DNA of 64,000 nucleotides from contig JADJDQ010000004.1 of NCBI GenBank assembly GCA_016702605.1, positions 310,001-374,000 on the forward strand. The letters run 5' to 3'. Origin of the DNA: Candidatus Intricatilinea gracilis (lineage in GTDB: Bacteria; Pseudomonadota; Gammaproteobacteria; Burkholderiales; Burkholderiaceae_C). The translations under genes were made by a program, and so were the position numbers. Below are positions 1-9,752 of this stretch, in pieces (position 1 is the first letter of the stretch; every line of letters begins with the position of its first letter). The notes beneath the pieces were generated by a model. It saw only the letters and a list, made by a program, of their open reading frames with translations. It had not been told where the DNA came from and searched no databases.

Positions 1-1914
1 TTGCCAGGCGTCCAGATGGCGCTGCAGCAGTTGGCGCGAGCTGTCGTGGTCGTCGACCACCAGCACACGCAGATGCTCGGGCAGACCCTTGTCAGCCTCG
101 GCGGCACCGTTCTGGGGCGCCGCCTCGAAGCGTGCGTTGAAGATGAAACGACTGCCTTGTCCGGGCTGTGAATCGACCGAGATGCGCCCGCCCATCAGCG
201 ACACCAGATGGCGGCAAATCGCCAGGCCCAGGCCGGTGCCCCCAAAACGGCGCGTCACCGATTCGTCGGCCTGCGCAAAGGCGCGGAAGAGGTGGTCGAC
301 GCTGGCCTGCGCAATGCCGATGCCGGTGTCGGCGACGGTGAAGCTCAGCTCCACCGAGCCGTCGGCGGGTTGGGGTTCGACGAGGTCGACCGCCAGCCGG
401 ATCTCGCCGTGGTCGGTGAACTTGACGGCATTGCCGACCAGGTTGTTGAGCACCTGGCCCAGCCGCAGCGGATCACCCCGCACACGTTGCGGCAGGGCCG
501 GGTCGACCTCGACGACGATGTCCAGCCCCTTGTGTTCGATGCTCGCCATGAACAGGTCGGCCGACTGGCGCAGCACCTCCTCGACACTCATGTCGATGAC
601 CTCGAACTCGAGGTGGCCGGCTTCGATCTTGGAGTAGTCGAGCAAATCGTTGAGCACTCCGAGCAAGGCGCGCGACGAACGCTGCACCTTGCCCAGAAAG
701 TCGCGCTGCTCGGTGTTGAGTGGGCTGTCGAGCACCAGCTGGGTCAGGCCGATGATGGCGTTGAGCGGTGTGCGGACCTCGTGGCTCATGTTGGCCAGGA
801 AGCCTGACTTGGCGCGGTTGGCGGCTTCGGCGTGGTCGCGAGCGGCGATCAGGTCCTGCTCGAGGCGGTGCCGCTCGGAAATGTCGCGTGTGATCTTGAT
901 GTAGCCGCGCAGCGCTCCGGCCTCGTCACGCAGCGGGCAGACGATGACGTCGGCATACAGGCGGCTGCCGTCCTTGCGCACGCGCCAGTCGAAGTCTTCG
1001 TGAAAACCATTGGCCAGCGCCAGCGCCAGCAGGTGGGCGGTCTTGCCGGCTGCACGCTGCTCGGCCGTGTAGAGCCGGTCGACCGACTGGCCGATGATTT
1101 CGGCCGCCTCGTAACCGTGCAGCCGCCTGGCGCCTTCGTTCCACGACTCGATGCGACCTTGGGCATCGAGCAGCACGGTGGCCAGCCCGGGCACGTTGTC
1201 CGCGAGCAGGCGAATGCGTTCACGTTCGCGGGCAAGTTCGCGGTCGCGTCGCTTGAGCTGGCCCACCACCACCAGCGTGACGCCGAACGCGCCCATCAGT
1301 GCGCCGACCACCAGCAATGCCAGCAGGCTCCACATGCGCTGCACCGAGTCGGCCGCCTTGCGCCGGGCCTCTTCGGCAAAGAAGGCGCCCTTCTGCGCCG
1401 TGAAGTCGCTGATGGCGTCGAGCCGGCGCATCACCGCGTCGTGCAGAGGGGCAATTTCGGCCAGGGTGAGCAGGCGCGCATCTTCGTACTGACCCGCGTC
1501 CAGCAGGCGCATCAGTGCGATACGGCGCTCGCGCCAGCGCCCAGCCAGGGTGCGCGTCTCACGCACCTGCTGCAGGTCCCCCAGGTAGAACTGCTCCACC
1601 AGATCGAGGTTGGCTTCGAACTGGTGGTCGAGTTCTTCGACATTGAGCTGCAGGTGCAGCCCGGTCGGCACCCGCTCCATCTGCACGAACAGCAGTTCGC
1701 TGCGGATCAGGCTGGCTGCCAGCCGTGCCTCGTGGCAGGCAGCGTTGGCACGAAAGGGGTGTTCGTAGAGGTCCTTGGCCTGGGACTCGACGTCTCGGAT
1801 CTCGTCGATCATGCGCCGGCCGGCAAACCCCACCGCAATGACCAGCAGCGCGTAGCTGGCTGCGAGGATCAGGACGACCGAGCGATAGGGCCGCGATAGG
1901 GGGGCAGGTGGCAT
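1..1914 (-). CDS. Hybrid sensor histidine kinase (C-terminus cut by window edge)
   Basis: Membrane-bound two-component sensor that autophosphorylates on His and passes the phosphate to an attached receiver. The start at 1914 gives a short basic N-terminus and a membrane helix (about residues 12-31). A predicted helical periplasmic sensor region and a second membrane helix (about 200-220) follow, then a PAS/PAC domain (about 235-355), a HisKA H-box SHEVRTPLNAI near residue 375, and an HATPase domain with the GTGLGLAICRHL box. From about residue 615 a receiver begins with VVDDHDSS and runs off the left edge. At least 638 codons are present. The signal is unknown. Nothing links it to the photosynthesis genes. 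Confidence 0.88.
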   Translation of the reverse strand, partial: MPPAPLSRPYRSVVLILAASYALLVIAVGFAGRRMIDEIRDVESQAKDLYEHPFRANAACHEARLAASLIRSELLFVQMERVPTGLHLQLNVEELDHQFEANLDLVEQFYLGDLQQVRETRTLAGRWRERRIALMRLLDAGQYEDARLLTLAEIAPLHDAVMRRLDAISDFTAQKGAFFAEEARRKAADSVQRMWSLLALLVVGALMGAFGVTLVVVGQLKRRDRELARERERIRLLADNVPGLATVLLDAQGRIESWNEGARRLHGYEAAEIIGQSVDRLYTAEQRAAGKTAHLLALALANGFHEDFDWRVRKDGSRLYADVIVCPLRDEAGALRGYIKITRDISERHRLEQDLIAARDHAEAANRAKSGFLANMSHEVRTPLNAIIGLTQLVLDSPLNTEQRDFLGKVQRSSRALLGVLNDLLDYSKIEAGHLEFEVIDMSVEEVLRQSADLFMASIEHKGLDIVVEVDPALPQRVRGDPLRLGQVLNNLVGNAVKFTDHGEIRLAVDLVEPQPADGSVELSFTVADTGIGIAQASVDHLFRAFAQADESVTRRFGGTGLGLAICRHLVSLMGGRISVDSQPGQGSRFIFNARFEAAPQNGAAEADKGLPEHLRVLVVDDHDSSRQLLQRHLDAWQ

Positions 1915-2076
1915 GGGCGCGTCCGAAGGCTCCGGTCCGGCACATGCGCCGGTTCGACGATGTGCAGCTTAACCAAAGCCAGCTTTGTCGCGCCAGCCCG
2001 GGTGCAGGCTTGGCTTATCTGCCACAGATCGACGGGGTGTCGGCACTGGTCGGCCCGCGTCTGTGGCGCCGCAGCC

Positions 2077-2979
2077 TCACCGGCGCGTGTCCTGCCCGTT
2101 CGCCTTGCGCCGCCGTGCCTGCCAGCCCAGCAGGCTCAGACCTACCAGCATGAGGGCATAGGTCTCGGGTTCGGGGACTGGGGAGACGGTGTCGAGCGGA
2201 TTGGTCTTCGTCCCCCCATCTGCTGGATTGGTGCTGCCACCACCACCACCCAGATTGCTGCCGGGGTCGCTGCCGCCGGAGCCGCCGCCGGAGTTCCCAC
2301 CGGAGCCGCTACCTCCGGACCCCTCTGAGCCGCCCGTCCCCGTGCCGTTGCCATCGGATCCCGCGGATCCACCCCCGCCGGCTCCAGTGCCCGAGTCGCC
2401 ACCAGTTCCACTGGAGTCACCCGTGCTGGAACCTGCTTCGGCCGCTCTTGAACGTCCGCCGTAGCCGCCGCTCACGCCCAGGCTGATGGGGTCGAACCGG
2501 TTGCTTGCCATGGCCAGCATCGGCCGCGAACTTGCCGCGAAACTGGCATCGCCAGCGTGGCCGCCACTATCGTGCGGAGTCTGGACTGTTATCGACGAGT
2601 GGTCTCGAGGCTGCGACACAGGTGCATGCCCCACGGCACGGCCTTGCAGCAAGCCGGCCACCGCAGCTTCACTTTCGCCCAGGTGCACGGACACGCGGCC
2701 TCGCGGCAGGCCGCCGATCCCGCTGCCACCGTCGCCTGCCCGCAGCCCGGTTGTGCGGGGCAACGTCGACTGAACGCCGGCACCACTGCCGCCACCCCCG
2801 CCGCTACCGCCCCCACCGCCCCCACCGCCCCCGAAGGTTGCGAATGCGATGCCCGCCGCAATCACCGAGAACGCCGCACCACCACCTATGAGCAAGCCCA
2901 GGGCGTGACCGCCTGCATGGCGGCGCAGCTCTGCGCCTGCGGATCCAAAGGTGTGACGTAAAAATGAAAGATTGATCAT
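2077..2979 (-). CDS. Gly-rich PEP-CTERM sorting-domain protein
   Basis: Predicted exported protein of 300 aa. The start at 2979 is chosen because aggag lies 5-9 bases upstream of that ATG. A membrane segment (about residues 20-45) is followed by a run of Gly. The middle is low-complexity Gly/Ser/Thr/Asp. The C-terminus has the exosortase signal: VPEPETYALMLVG, a hydrophobic stretch, then QARRRK. PEP-CTERM proteins are normally processed by an exosortase/EpsH system and linked to exopolysaccharide; no exosortase is in this window. The specific function is unknown. The 290 bases upstream (2980-3269) hold no gene that I can support. Confidence 0.8.
   Translation of the reverse strand: MINLSFLRHTFGSAGAELRRHAGGHALGLLIGGGAAFSVIAAGIAFATFGGGGGGGGGSGGGGGSGAGVQSTLPRTTGLRAGDGGSGIGGLPRGRVSVHLGESEAAVAGLLQGRAVGHAPVSQPRDHSSITVQTPHDSGGHAGDASFAASSRPMLAMASNRFDPISLGVSGGYGGRSRAAEAGSSTGDSSGTGGDSGTGAGGGGSAGSDGNGTGTGGSEGSGGSGSGGNSGGGSGGSDPGSNLGGGGGSTNPADGGTKTNPLDTVSPVPEPETYALMLVGLSLLGWQARRRKANGQDTRR
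2800..2834. repeat. Short tandem CCACCGCCC-type repeat coding poly-Gly
   Basis: Imperfect 9-base units of the type accgccccc are repeated within the PEP-CTERM gene and encode an uninterrupted Gly run on the minus strand. The units are multiples of three, so copy-number change would alter the linker length without breaking the frame. Confidence 0.55.
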
Positions 2980-3269
2980 GTATTGCTCCTTCCGGTACCT
3001 GCACGGGTCCGCAGCACCGAAGTTACAAAAATGGTAGGTGCCTGCCCCATCTGGAAGAAGTCTCCGTTTCGGGGGGGAGGGACTGCCTGTGTGGTCTGGA
3101 CGATGCATATTCGTCCGTCGATCACGTTGCGCCGCTGATTCTTCGGCACGTGTCCGACGTGTGCGGTCGATCGAAGTGCCCGACGGCGCACACCATCGGT
3201 GATGGGTCGGCGGTCCGCCGGCGCAAGCGAGGCAGGTCGCTCAGGCCCAGCACCACCCTGACCAGGGGG

Positions 3270-3812
3270 TCAACGCCCGCTGCGCACCCGCAGCAACTCG
3301 TCCAGGATCAGCCCGATGGCGCCGCCGGTGATGGCCATGTCGGCCACGTTGAAGGCCGGGAAGTAGCCGCCCGGGAACAACGGCGCCAGCCAGTCCCAGT
3401 GGAACTGCAGGAAGTCGACCACGTAGCCGTGCCAGATGCGGTCGATCACGTTGCCCAGCGCACCGGCCAGGATGAGGCTCAGTGCCAGTGCGAACAGGCG
3501 CTGGCCGCCGTGCTGACTGAGCATGTAGGTGATGAATCCGGCCGCACCCAGCCCCAGGGTGATGAAGAACCAGCGCTGCCAGCCCGAGGCTTGCGCCAGG
3601 AAGCTGAAGGCCGCGCCGGTGTTGTGGGCACGCACCAGGTCGAAGAAGCTCGTCACCATCACCGCGTCGCCATGCTGGAAGCGTCCGACCACCAGCACCT
3701 TGGTGAACTGGTCGATCACGATGATCAGTGCGGCCAGCGCCAGCCAGCGCCAAAGGGCGTTGCCGCTGCTGCTGGTGAACATCCGGCTGCTGCCGCGTCT
3801 GGTTCCCGCCAT
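3270..3812 (-). CDS. lspA: Lipoprotein signal peptidase (signal peptidase II)
   Basis: Inner-membrane aspartyl protease that removes signal peptides from diacylglyceryl-modified prolipoproteins. It has 180 aa, about the usual size, with four hydrophobic segments. The two catalytic Asp residues lie in GALGNVIDR (D124) and FNVADMAI (D158). The first about 17 residues are polar, and a shorter start at Met11 is possible. It begins 2 bases after the ileS stop, so ribF-ileS-lspA is one transcription unit, an order common in proteobacteria. Confidence 0.95.
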   Translation of the reverse strand: MAGTRRGSSRMFTSSSGNALWRWLALAALIIVIDQFTKVLVVGRFQHGDAVMVTSFFDLVRAHNTGAAFSFLAQASGWQRWFFITLGLGAAGFITYMLSQHGGQRLFALALSLILAGALGNVIDRIWHGYVVDFLQFHWDWLAPLFPGGYFPAFNVADMAITGGAIGLILDELLRVRSGR

Positions 3813-3814
3813 GG

Positions 3815-6800
3815 TCAGGCCACCCGGCGGGATTCACCCGCGCCGTGCAGGTTGCTGTCGCAGCGTCCGCACAAGGTCGGATGCTCCGGGTTGATGCCCA
3901 CGTCGTCGCGGTAGTGCCAGCAGCGCTCGCACTTGACCGCCGTGCTGACACTGGGCGTGACGCTGAAGCCTGCCTCGCCGGAATCACCAGCCAGGTGCTG
4001 CACAGTGGCCGCCGAGGCGATGAGCACGAACTTTAGGTCGTCGCCCAGGCTGTCCAGCAGTGCCTTCAGCTCGGGCTTGGCGCTAACCGTCACGTTGGCT
4101 TGCAGCGACGAGCCTACCTGGCCGGCGGTGCGCAGCACCTCGATCTGGCGGTTGCTCTCCTCGCGCACCGCGCGGATGCGCGCCCACTTGTCCAGCAGCG
4201 CGGCGTTGTCGGCAGCGATGCCGTCGAACTGCCAATACGTCTCGGTGAAGATCGAGCCGCTCGTTTCCTTGGCAGCGAACACGGCCCAGGCCTCCTCGGC
4301 CGTGAAGCTCAGGAACGGCGCCATCCAGCGCAGCATGGCGTTCGTGATCTGCCACAGCGCTGTCTGCGCCGAGCGGCGCGCCAGGCTGCCGGGCGCGCTG
4401 GTGTAGAGGCGGTCCTTCAGGATGTCGAGGTAGAAGGCGCCCAGGTCCTCCGAGCAGAACACCTGCAGCTTGTTGACCACGGTGTGGAACTCGTAGCGCT
4501 CGTAACGACCCAGGATGTCGGCCTGCAGCTCGGCCGCACGCGCCAGGGCCCAGCGGTCGATCTCCAGCATCTGCGCCACCGGCACGGCGTCGGTCGCGGC
4601 GTTGAAGTCGCTCGTGTTGGCCAGCAGAAAGCGCAGCGTGTTGCGGATGCGCCGGTAGGCGTCGACCACGCGGGCCAGGATCTTGTCGTCGATGTTGAGG
4701 TCGCCCGAATAGTCGGTCGCGGCCACCCACAGCCGCACGATCTCGGCGCCGAGCTTGCTCGTCACACTCTGCGGCTCGACGGTGTTGCCCAGGCTCTTGC
4801 TCATCTTGCGGCCGGCGCCGTCGGTGGCAAAGCCGTGCGTGAGCAGGCCGCGGTAGGGCGCGCGGTCCTCCAGCGCGCAGCCCAGCAGCAGCGAGCTGTG
4901 GAACCAGCCGCGGTGCTGGTCGTGGCCTTCGAGGTAGAGGTCGGCCTCCGGCCCTTCGGTGTGGAAGGGCGGGCGGTCGTAGGCATCGGCATGGCTGCCG
5001 CGCAACACGTGCCGGAAGGTCGAGCCCGAGTCGAACCACACCTCCAGGATGTCGGTGCTCTTGGTGTAGTGCGGCGCATCCTCGGCGCCCAGGATCTGCT
5101 CGGCCGTCACACGGCTCCAGGCCTCGATGCCGCCGGCCTCGACGATGTCCGCCGCTTGATCGAGGATCTCCATGGTGCGCGGGTGCAGCGCGCCCGAGTC
5201 CTTGTGCAGGAAGAAGGGCACCGGCACACCCCAGCTGCGCTGGCGGCTGATGCACCAGTCGGGCCGGTTGGCGATCATGTCGCGCAGCCGGGCGCGGCCG
5301 TTTTCCGGATAGAAGCTCGTCGCGTCGATCGCGTCCAGCGCCAGCTGACGCAGGGTCTTGGGCGCCTTGTCCTTGGTGAAGACACCTTCGCCCTCGTCCA
5401 TGCGCACGAACCACTGGGCTGCCGCGCGGTAGATCACCGGCGTCTTGTGGCGCCAGCAGTGCGGGTAGCTGTGCGTGATGCCTTGTGTCGCCATGAGGCG
5501 GTCGCTCTGCGTCAGCACCTCGATGACGCGTTCGCAGGCCTTCCAGATGTGCTGGCCGCCGAAGGAGGGCAGTTCGGCGGCATACACGCCGTTGCCCTGC
5601 ACCGGGTTGAGGATGTCGGCGACCTTCAGGCCGTGCGCGACGCATGAGTTGAAGTCGTCCACGCCGTAAGCCGGCGCCGAATGCACGATGCCCGTGCCGT
5701 CGCCAGCCGTCACGTAGTCGGCCAGGTAGAGCGGGCTCTTGCGACGGTAGCTGTAGGTACTACCTTCCTCGGCGCTCACCGTGTCATGCAGCGGGTGGCG
5801 GAAGACCAGACCCTTGAGCGCCTCGCCCTTGGCGGTGGCGATGACGGTGCCGTCCAGCTTGTAGCGCTCCAGGCACCTGGCGACCAATTCCTCGGCCAGC
5901 AGCAGCACGCCGCGCGGCGTGTCGACCAGCGCATACGTCAGCTCGGGATGGGCGTTGAGCGCCTGGTTGGCCGGGATGGTCCAGGCCGTGGTGGTCCAGA
6001 TGACGGCGAAGGCTTTCTTGCCGCCTGATGCCAATGAGTCGGGCAGTTGCGCCAGGCCGAAGGCGGCGGCCAGGGCCGCGGCATCGTCGGCCTCGAAGGC
6101 CACGTCCAGCGTATCGCTTTTCTTGTCGGCGTATTCGATCTCGAACTCGGCCAGCGAGCTGCCGCAGTCGAAGCACCAGTACACGGGCTTCAAGCCGCGG
6201 TAGACGAAGCCACGCTCGATGACACGTTTGAAGGCGCGCAGTTCGCCCGCCTCGTTGGCGTAGTCCATGGTGCGGTAGGGCCGCGCCCAGTCGCCCAGCA
6301 CGCCCAGGCGCTTGAAGTCCTCGCGCTGCTGGTTGATCTGCTCGGTGGCGAAGGCGCGGCTCTTGGCCTGCATGTCGTCGCGGCTGAGGTGGCGGCCGTG
6401 CAGCTTCTCGATCGCGTTCTCGATCGGCAGGCCGTGGCAGTCCCAGCCGGGGATGTACTGGGCGTCGAAACCCGCCAGCTGGCGCGCCTTGACGATCATG
6501 TCCTTGAGCACCTTGTTCAGCGCGTGGCCGATGTGCAGCTTGCCGTTGGCATAGGGCGGGCCGTCGTGCAGCACGAACAGCGGCGCACCGTGGCGCGCAT
6601 CGCGCAGGCGCTGGTACAGGCCCTGGTCGTTCCACGCCTTCACCCAGGCCAGCTCGCGCTTGGGCAGGTCGCCGCGCATGGGGAAGGGCGTGTCCGGCAT
6701 GTTCAGCGTGGCGCGGTAGGCGCTTGCCGGTGCGGTTGCCGATGCATTGGCAGATGCAGTCGCTGGGGCACTTGCTGCCGCGTTCGAAGCTGCGCTGGCA

Positions 6801-6844
6801 GTCGTGGCCGCTTGGCGGGTCGTCGGAGTACTTGAATCGTTCAT
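3815..6844 (-). CDS. ileS: Isoleucyl-tRNA synthetase
   Basis: Charges tRNA-Ile with isoleucine in the cytoplasm. It has 1009 aa from the start at 6844. Class I signatures are visible: LHIGHALN (HIGH at 104-107) and RKMSKSLGN (near 680). The C-terminal zinc-binding region has two Cys pairs, CERC and CGRC. The N-terminus carries about 40 residues of Ala/Thr/Ser low-complexity sequence before the conserved core begins around MPDTPFPMRGDLPKRE. A Met at residue 49 would remove that extension. It lies between ribF and lspA. Confidence 0.96.
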   Translation of the reverse strand: MNDSSTPTTRQAATTASAASNAAASAPATASANASATAPASAYRATLNMPDTPFPMRGDLPKRELAWVKAWNDQGLYQRLRDARHGAPLFVLHDGPPYANGKLHIGHALNKVLKDMIVKARQLAGFDAQYIPGWDCHGLPIENAIEKLHGRHLSRDDMQAKSRAFATEQINQQREDFKRLGVLGDWARPYRTMDYANEAGELRAFKRVIERGFVYRGLKPVYWCFDCGSSLAEFEIEYADKKSDTLDVAFEADDAAALAAAFGLAQLPDSLASGGKKAFAVIWTTTAWTIPANQALNAHPELTYALVDTPRGVLLLAEELVARCLERYKLDGTVIATAKGEALKGLVFRHPLHDTVSAEEGSTYSYRRKSPLYLADYVTAGDGTGIVHSAPAYGVDDFNSCVAHGLKVADILNPVQGNGVYAAELPSFGGQHIWKACERVIEVLTQSDRLMATQGITHSYPHCWRHKTPVIYRAAAQWFVRMDEGEGVFTKDKAPKTLRQLALDAIDATSFYPENGRARLRDMIANRPDWCISRQRSWGVPVPFFLHKDSGALHPRTMEILDQAADIVEAGGIEAWSRVTAEQILGAEDAPHYTKSTDILEVWFDSGSTFRHVLRGSHADAYDRPPFHTEGPEADLYLEGHDQHRGWFHSSLLLGCALEDRAPYRGLLTHGFATDGAGRKMSKSLGNTVEPQSVTSKLGAEIVRLWVAATDYSGDLNIDDKILARVVDAYRRIRNTLRFLLANTSDFNAATDAVPVAQMLEIDRWALARAAELQADILGRYERYEFHTVVNKLQVFCSEDLGAFYLDILKDRLYTSAPGSLARRSAQTALWQITNAMLRWMAPFLSFTAEEAWAVFAAKETSGSIFTETYWQFDGIAADNAALLDKWARIRAVREESNRQIEVLRTAGQVGSSLQANVTVSAKPELKALLDSLGDDLKFVLIASAATVQHLAGDSGEAGFSVTPSVSTAVKCERCWHYRDDVGINPEHPTLCGRCDSNLHGAGESRRVA

Positions 6845-7030
6845 GGCCGCTGCGCGACCTGGGGTCGCGCTCTCGCTGGTGTGTGTCGCTGGAGGTGTCA
6901 CGCGTCGTCGGCGTTGCACCTGGCAAGACCTGGCGGGCTGGGCAGCCCGGTTCAGGTCATCGATGGAGGTGGCAGGCAGCGCTGCGTCTGAACCAGGCCT
7001 GCACGGTGATGCGGCAGGCCGGCACAACGG

Positions 7031-8125
7031 TCAACGCTGCGCCTGAATTCGGTCGCGGGTGGTCTGGCGGCGGTCGGCCGAATGGCTGTCGGTCCGGCTG
7101 GCCGGTCGGCCCGCGGGGCGGTTGGCGAACCAGCGGCGCGCGTTGTCCAGGTCCTGCCGTATCGCCACGGTCAGGGCCTCCAGGCCGTCGTAACGGGCCT
7201 CGTCGCGCAGTTTGTGCAGCAGTTCCACGCGCAGCAGTTTAGCGTAGCCCCCCTCACGGCCCAGGCTGGCGGGCCAGTCGAACAGATGAGTTTCGAGCAG
7301 CACCCGGCCAGCGTCTTCCACCGTGGGGCGCACACCCAGGCTGGCCACACCGGCCAGCGGCTCGTCGGCCAGCTGACCTTCGCCGCCGGTCATCAGGCCG
7401 TGTACCTGCACCGCGTAGATGCCGCTGGCGGCCGGGCGCGGGTGGTTGAAGCGCAGATTCAGCGTGCGGAACCCGTCATCCGCACCCTCGCTGCTGGCGC
7501 CGAGCTGGCGGCCCAGCTTGCGCCCATGCAACACATGGCCACTGATGCTGTAGGGCCGCCCGAGCAGCGCGGCGACCCGCTCCATCTCGCCCAGCGCCAG
7601 CGCCTCGCGCACGGCAGAACTCGACACACGCAGGCCATGCACCTCGTAACTCATCATGCGCGCCACATCGATTCCCAGGCTGCCACCCACGCTGTCGAGC
7701 ATGGCGTAGTCGCCGGCACGCTTCGCACCGAAGCGGAAGTCGTCACCCACCAGCACGTAACGTGCGCCCAGCCCTTGCTGCAGCACCTCGGTGATGAAGG
7801 CGTCGGGCGCCAGTGACGCCAGTGTGCGGTCGAAACGCAGCAGCACCACCTGGTCGACACCGCAGCGCTCGAGCTCCTGCAACTTGTCGCGCAAGCTGGC
7901 GATGCGCAGCGGCGCCAATTCGGGCTTGCCGGCCAGCGCGGCGAAGTAATCGCGCGGATGCGGCTCGAAGCTAAGCACACAGCTGGGCAGGCCACGATGG
8001 CGCGCCTCATTGATCAGCAGCGCCAGCATGGCCTGATGCCCACGGTGCACGCCGTCGAAGTTGCCGATGGTGAGGGCACAAGCCGGCGCGATGCCGGGAT
8101 GGTGAAAACCGCGAAAGACCTGCAT
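7031..8125 (-). CDS. ribF: Bifunctional riboflavin kinase / FAD synthetase
   Basis: Phosphorylates riboflavin to FMN and adenylates FMN to FAD. It has 364 aa, slightly long for the family. The N-terminal nucleotidyltransferase domain shows TIGNFDGVHRGHQ (about residues 21-33). The C-terminal flavokinase domain starts near GRPYSISGHVLHGRKLGRQLG. The usual GFPT stretch after it is replaced by a less conserved insert. The last about 35 residues are a polar tail rich in Arg. It is first gene of ribF-ileS-lspA. Confidence 0.95.
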   Translation of the reverse strand: MQVFRGFHHPGIAPACALTIGNFDGVHRGHQAMLALLINEARHRGLPSCVLSFEPHPRDYFAALAGKPELAPLRIASLRDKLQELERCGVDQVVLLRFDRTLASLAPDAFITEVLQQGLGARYVLVGDDFRFGAKRAGDYAMLDSVGGSLGIDVARMMSYEVHGLRVSSSAVREALALGEMERVAALLGRPYSISGHVLHGRKLGRQLGASSEGADDGFRTLNLRFNHPRPAASGIYAVQVHGLMTGGEGQLADEPLAGVASLGVRPTVEDAGRVLLETHLFDWPASLGREGGYAKLLRVELLHKLRDEARYDGLEALTVAIRQDLDNARRWFANRPAGRPASRTDSHSADRRQTTRDRIQAQR

Positions 8126-8198
8126 GGCGGGCGATTATCAGCGTCACCTCATGAGGCCCGGCCGGATCGCCCCAAGTTGGCTCACACCCCGGTTCGCC

Positions 8199-8858
8199 TC
8201 ACTCCCAGGCCAGACACCAGTCGGCCCGGTGGCGGGTCGCTTCGATGGCGCGAGCGTTCGGCTCGTCGGTGTCCATTACCCAGGCACGCGCCGCCTCGGG
8301 GCTGCGGCCGAATCGCTCGTGGCGGGCAATCAGCCGCGCCAGCCGCAGGGCGGGGTCGACGTCGACGAACCACACCTCGTCGAGTTGTCCACGTACCTCG
8401 CCCCAGCCGCCGTCGCCCGGCTCACCCATGAGCAGGTAATTGCCTTCGGTGATGACCAGCCGCGTCTGTGGGTGGACGGGCACGGCGTTGGCGATCGGTT
8501 CTTCGATGGCGCGGCGGAACTCGGGCGCGTAGATCGTGGCCGGCCCACCGCTGCGGATGCGCGCCAGCAGCGCTGCAAACCCGGCGGCGTCGAAGGTATC
8601 CGGCGCGCCCTTGCGCTGGGCGCGACCCAGGCGCACCAGTTCGGCCTGAGCCAGGTGGTAGCCGTCCATCGGCACGACCTGGGCAACACCCGGATGACGG
8701 GCGTCGAGCGCCGCCAGCAGCAGCTCGGCCACCGTCGACTTGCCGGCGCCCGGCGGGCCGACCAGGCCGATCAGGCGGCGCCCCGTGCTGGCGCTGGCCA
8801 GCAGGTGCAAGGCGCGAGCGAGGGCTTGGTCGGGCAAGGGTGGACAGGCTCGCTCCAC
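8199..8858 (-). CDS. P-loop nucleoside/nucleotide kinase family protein
   Basis: A 219-aa cytoplasmic kinase of the phosphoribulokinase/uridine kinase fold. Walker A is GPPGAGKST (about residues 34-42). PMDGYHLAQ and TEGNYLLM follow, as in the family annotated as nucleoside/nucleotide kinases or FrcK-like proteins. The substrate cannot be read from sequence. Its GTG or ATG start lies 3 bases after the neighbouring pseudouridine synthase gene, so the two are probably co-transcribed. Confidence 0.8.
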   Translation of the reverse strand: MERACPPLPDQALARALHLLASASTGRRLIGLVGPPGAGKSTVAELLLAALDARHPGVAQVVPMDGYHLAQAELVRLGRAQRKGAPDTFDAAGFAALLARIRSGGPATIYAPEFRRAIEEPIANAVPVHPQTRLVITEGNYLLMGEPGDGGWGEVRGQLDEVWFVDVDPALRLARLIARHERFGRSPEAARAWVMDTDEPNARAIEATRHRADWCLAWE

Positions 8859-8861
8859 CTG

Positions 8862-9629
8862 TCATTCCACGTTCTTGGCCAGTGGTGGGCTGATCAACGC
8901 GGCTTCTTCTTCGAGCGTGATCCAGCGCCACTGGCCTTCGGGCAGGTCGTCGGGCAGGGTCACGGTACCGAAGGCCACGCGCCTGAGCTGCTCCACGTGG
9001 TTGCCCACCGCGGCAATCATGCGTCGCGCCTGGTGATATTTGCCTTCGGCCAGCACCAGGCTCAGGGTGTTGTCGCCGAGCTTCTCGCAGGCCAGGGCGC
9101 GCACGGGCACCGGGTCGTCGCGCAACACCACACCGGCCAGCAGCTTGGCCAGCTGATCCGGCTCGACTGGCCGTGCGGTCACAGCGTGGTACAGCTTGGG
9201 CACGTGGCGCTTGGGGTGGGTGAGCTTGTGGATGAGCGGGCCGTCGTCGGTCAGCAGCAGCAGGCCGGTGGTTTCTTCGTCGAGCCGGCCGATCGGCTGC
9301 ACGCCGCGCAGGCGCAGCGGCACCGGCAGCAGGCTCATCACGCTGGGGTGATGTTTGGGCTTTTGTGAACACTCGAAACCCGCCGGCTTGTGCAGCAGCA
9401 CCAGCGCACGCTCGCGCACCGGCCAGGTCACGCCGTCGACCTGGATGGTGAGTCCCTGGGGCTCGAACAAGGCGTCGTAGTCCTCGACCACCTGGCCCTC
9501 GACGGCGACGCGGCCGGTGCCGATCAGGCCGTCACATTCACGCCGGCTGCCGAAACCCTGGCTGAACAGGATCTCGGCCAGCGACGTGCCGACGGGCGGT
9601 TTGGACTTGTTCTTCTGTTTGCTGGGCAT
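8862..9629 (-). CDS. RsuA/RluB-family rRNA pseudouridine synthase
   Basis: Converts a uridine in ribosomal RNA to pseudouridine. It has 255 aa. An S4 RNA-binding domain (about residues 16-60) is followed by the catalytic domain with GRLDEETTGLLLLT, whose catalytic Asp is D117. Later come KLYHAV and EGKYHQARRM, typical of the RsuA branch that modifies 16S rRNA; RluB/E/F branches target 23S rRNA. The exact target position is an inference. It is first gene of a two-gene unit with the downstream kinase. Confidence 0.9.
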   Translation of the reverse strand: MPSKQKNKSKPPVGTSLAEILFSQGFGSRRECDGLIGTGRVAVEGQVVEDYDALFEPQGLTIQVDGVTWPVRERALVLLHKPAGFECSQKPKHHPSVMSLLPVPLRLRGVQPIGRLDEETTGLLLLTDDGPLIHKLTHPKRHVPKLYHAVTARPVEPDQLAKLLAGVVLRDDPVPVRALACEKLGDNTLSLVLAEGKYHQARRMIAAVGNHVEQLRRVAFGTVTLPDDLPEGQWRWITLEEEAALISPPLAKNVE

Positions 9630-9752
9630 GGAGGTGACGGCAAGTGCTGGGACGGCGGATGCAGTGACGGGGGATCGTCGCGGCGAACGCCTGGTCGCTC
9701 CGACCTTGGCGGCGCTCGAAGGCGCTGGCCAGTGTCGGCCGATGCGGCGGCG

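Noticed and set aside
832..1899. Long open frame on the plus strand opposite the sensor kinase
   Set aside because: It is the antisense shadow of the kinase; it has no domain and the minus frame shows HisKA, HATPase and receiver motifs.
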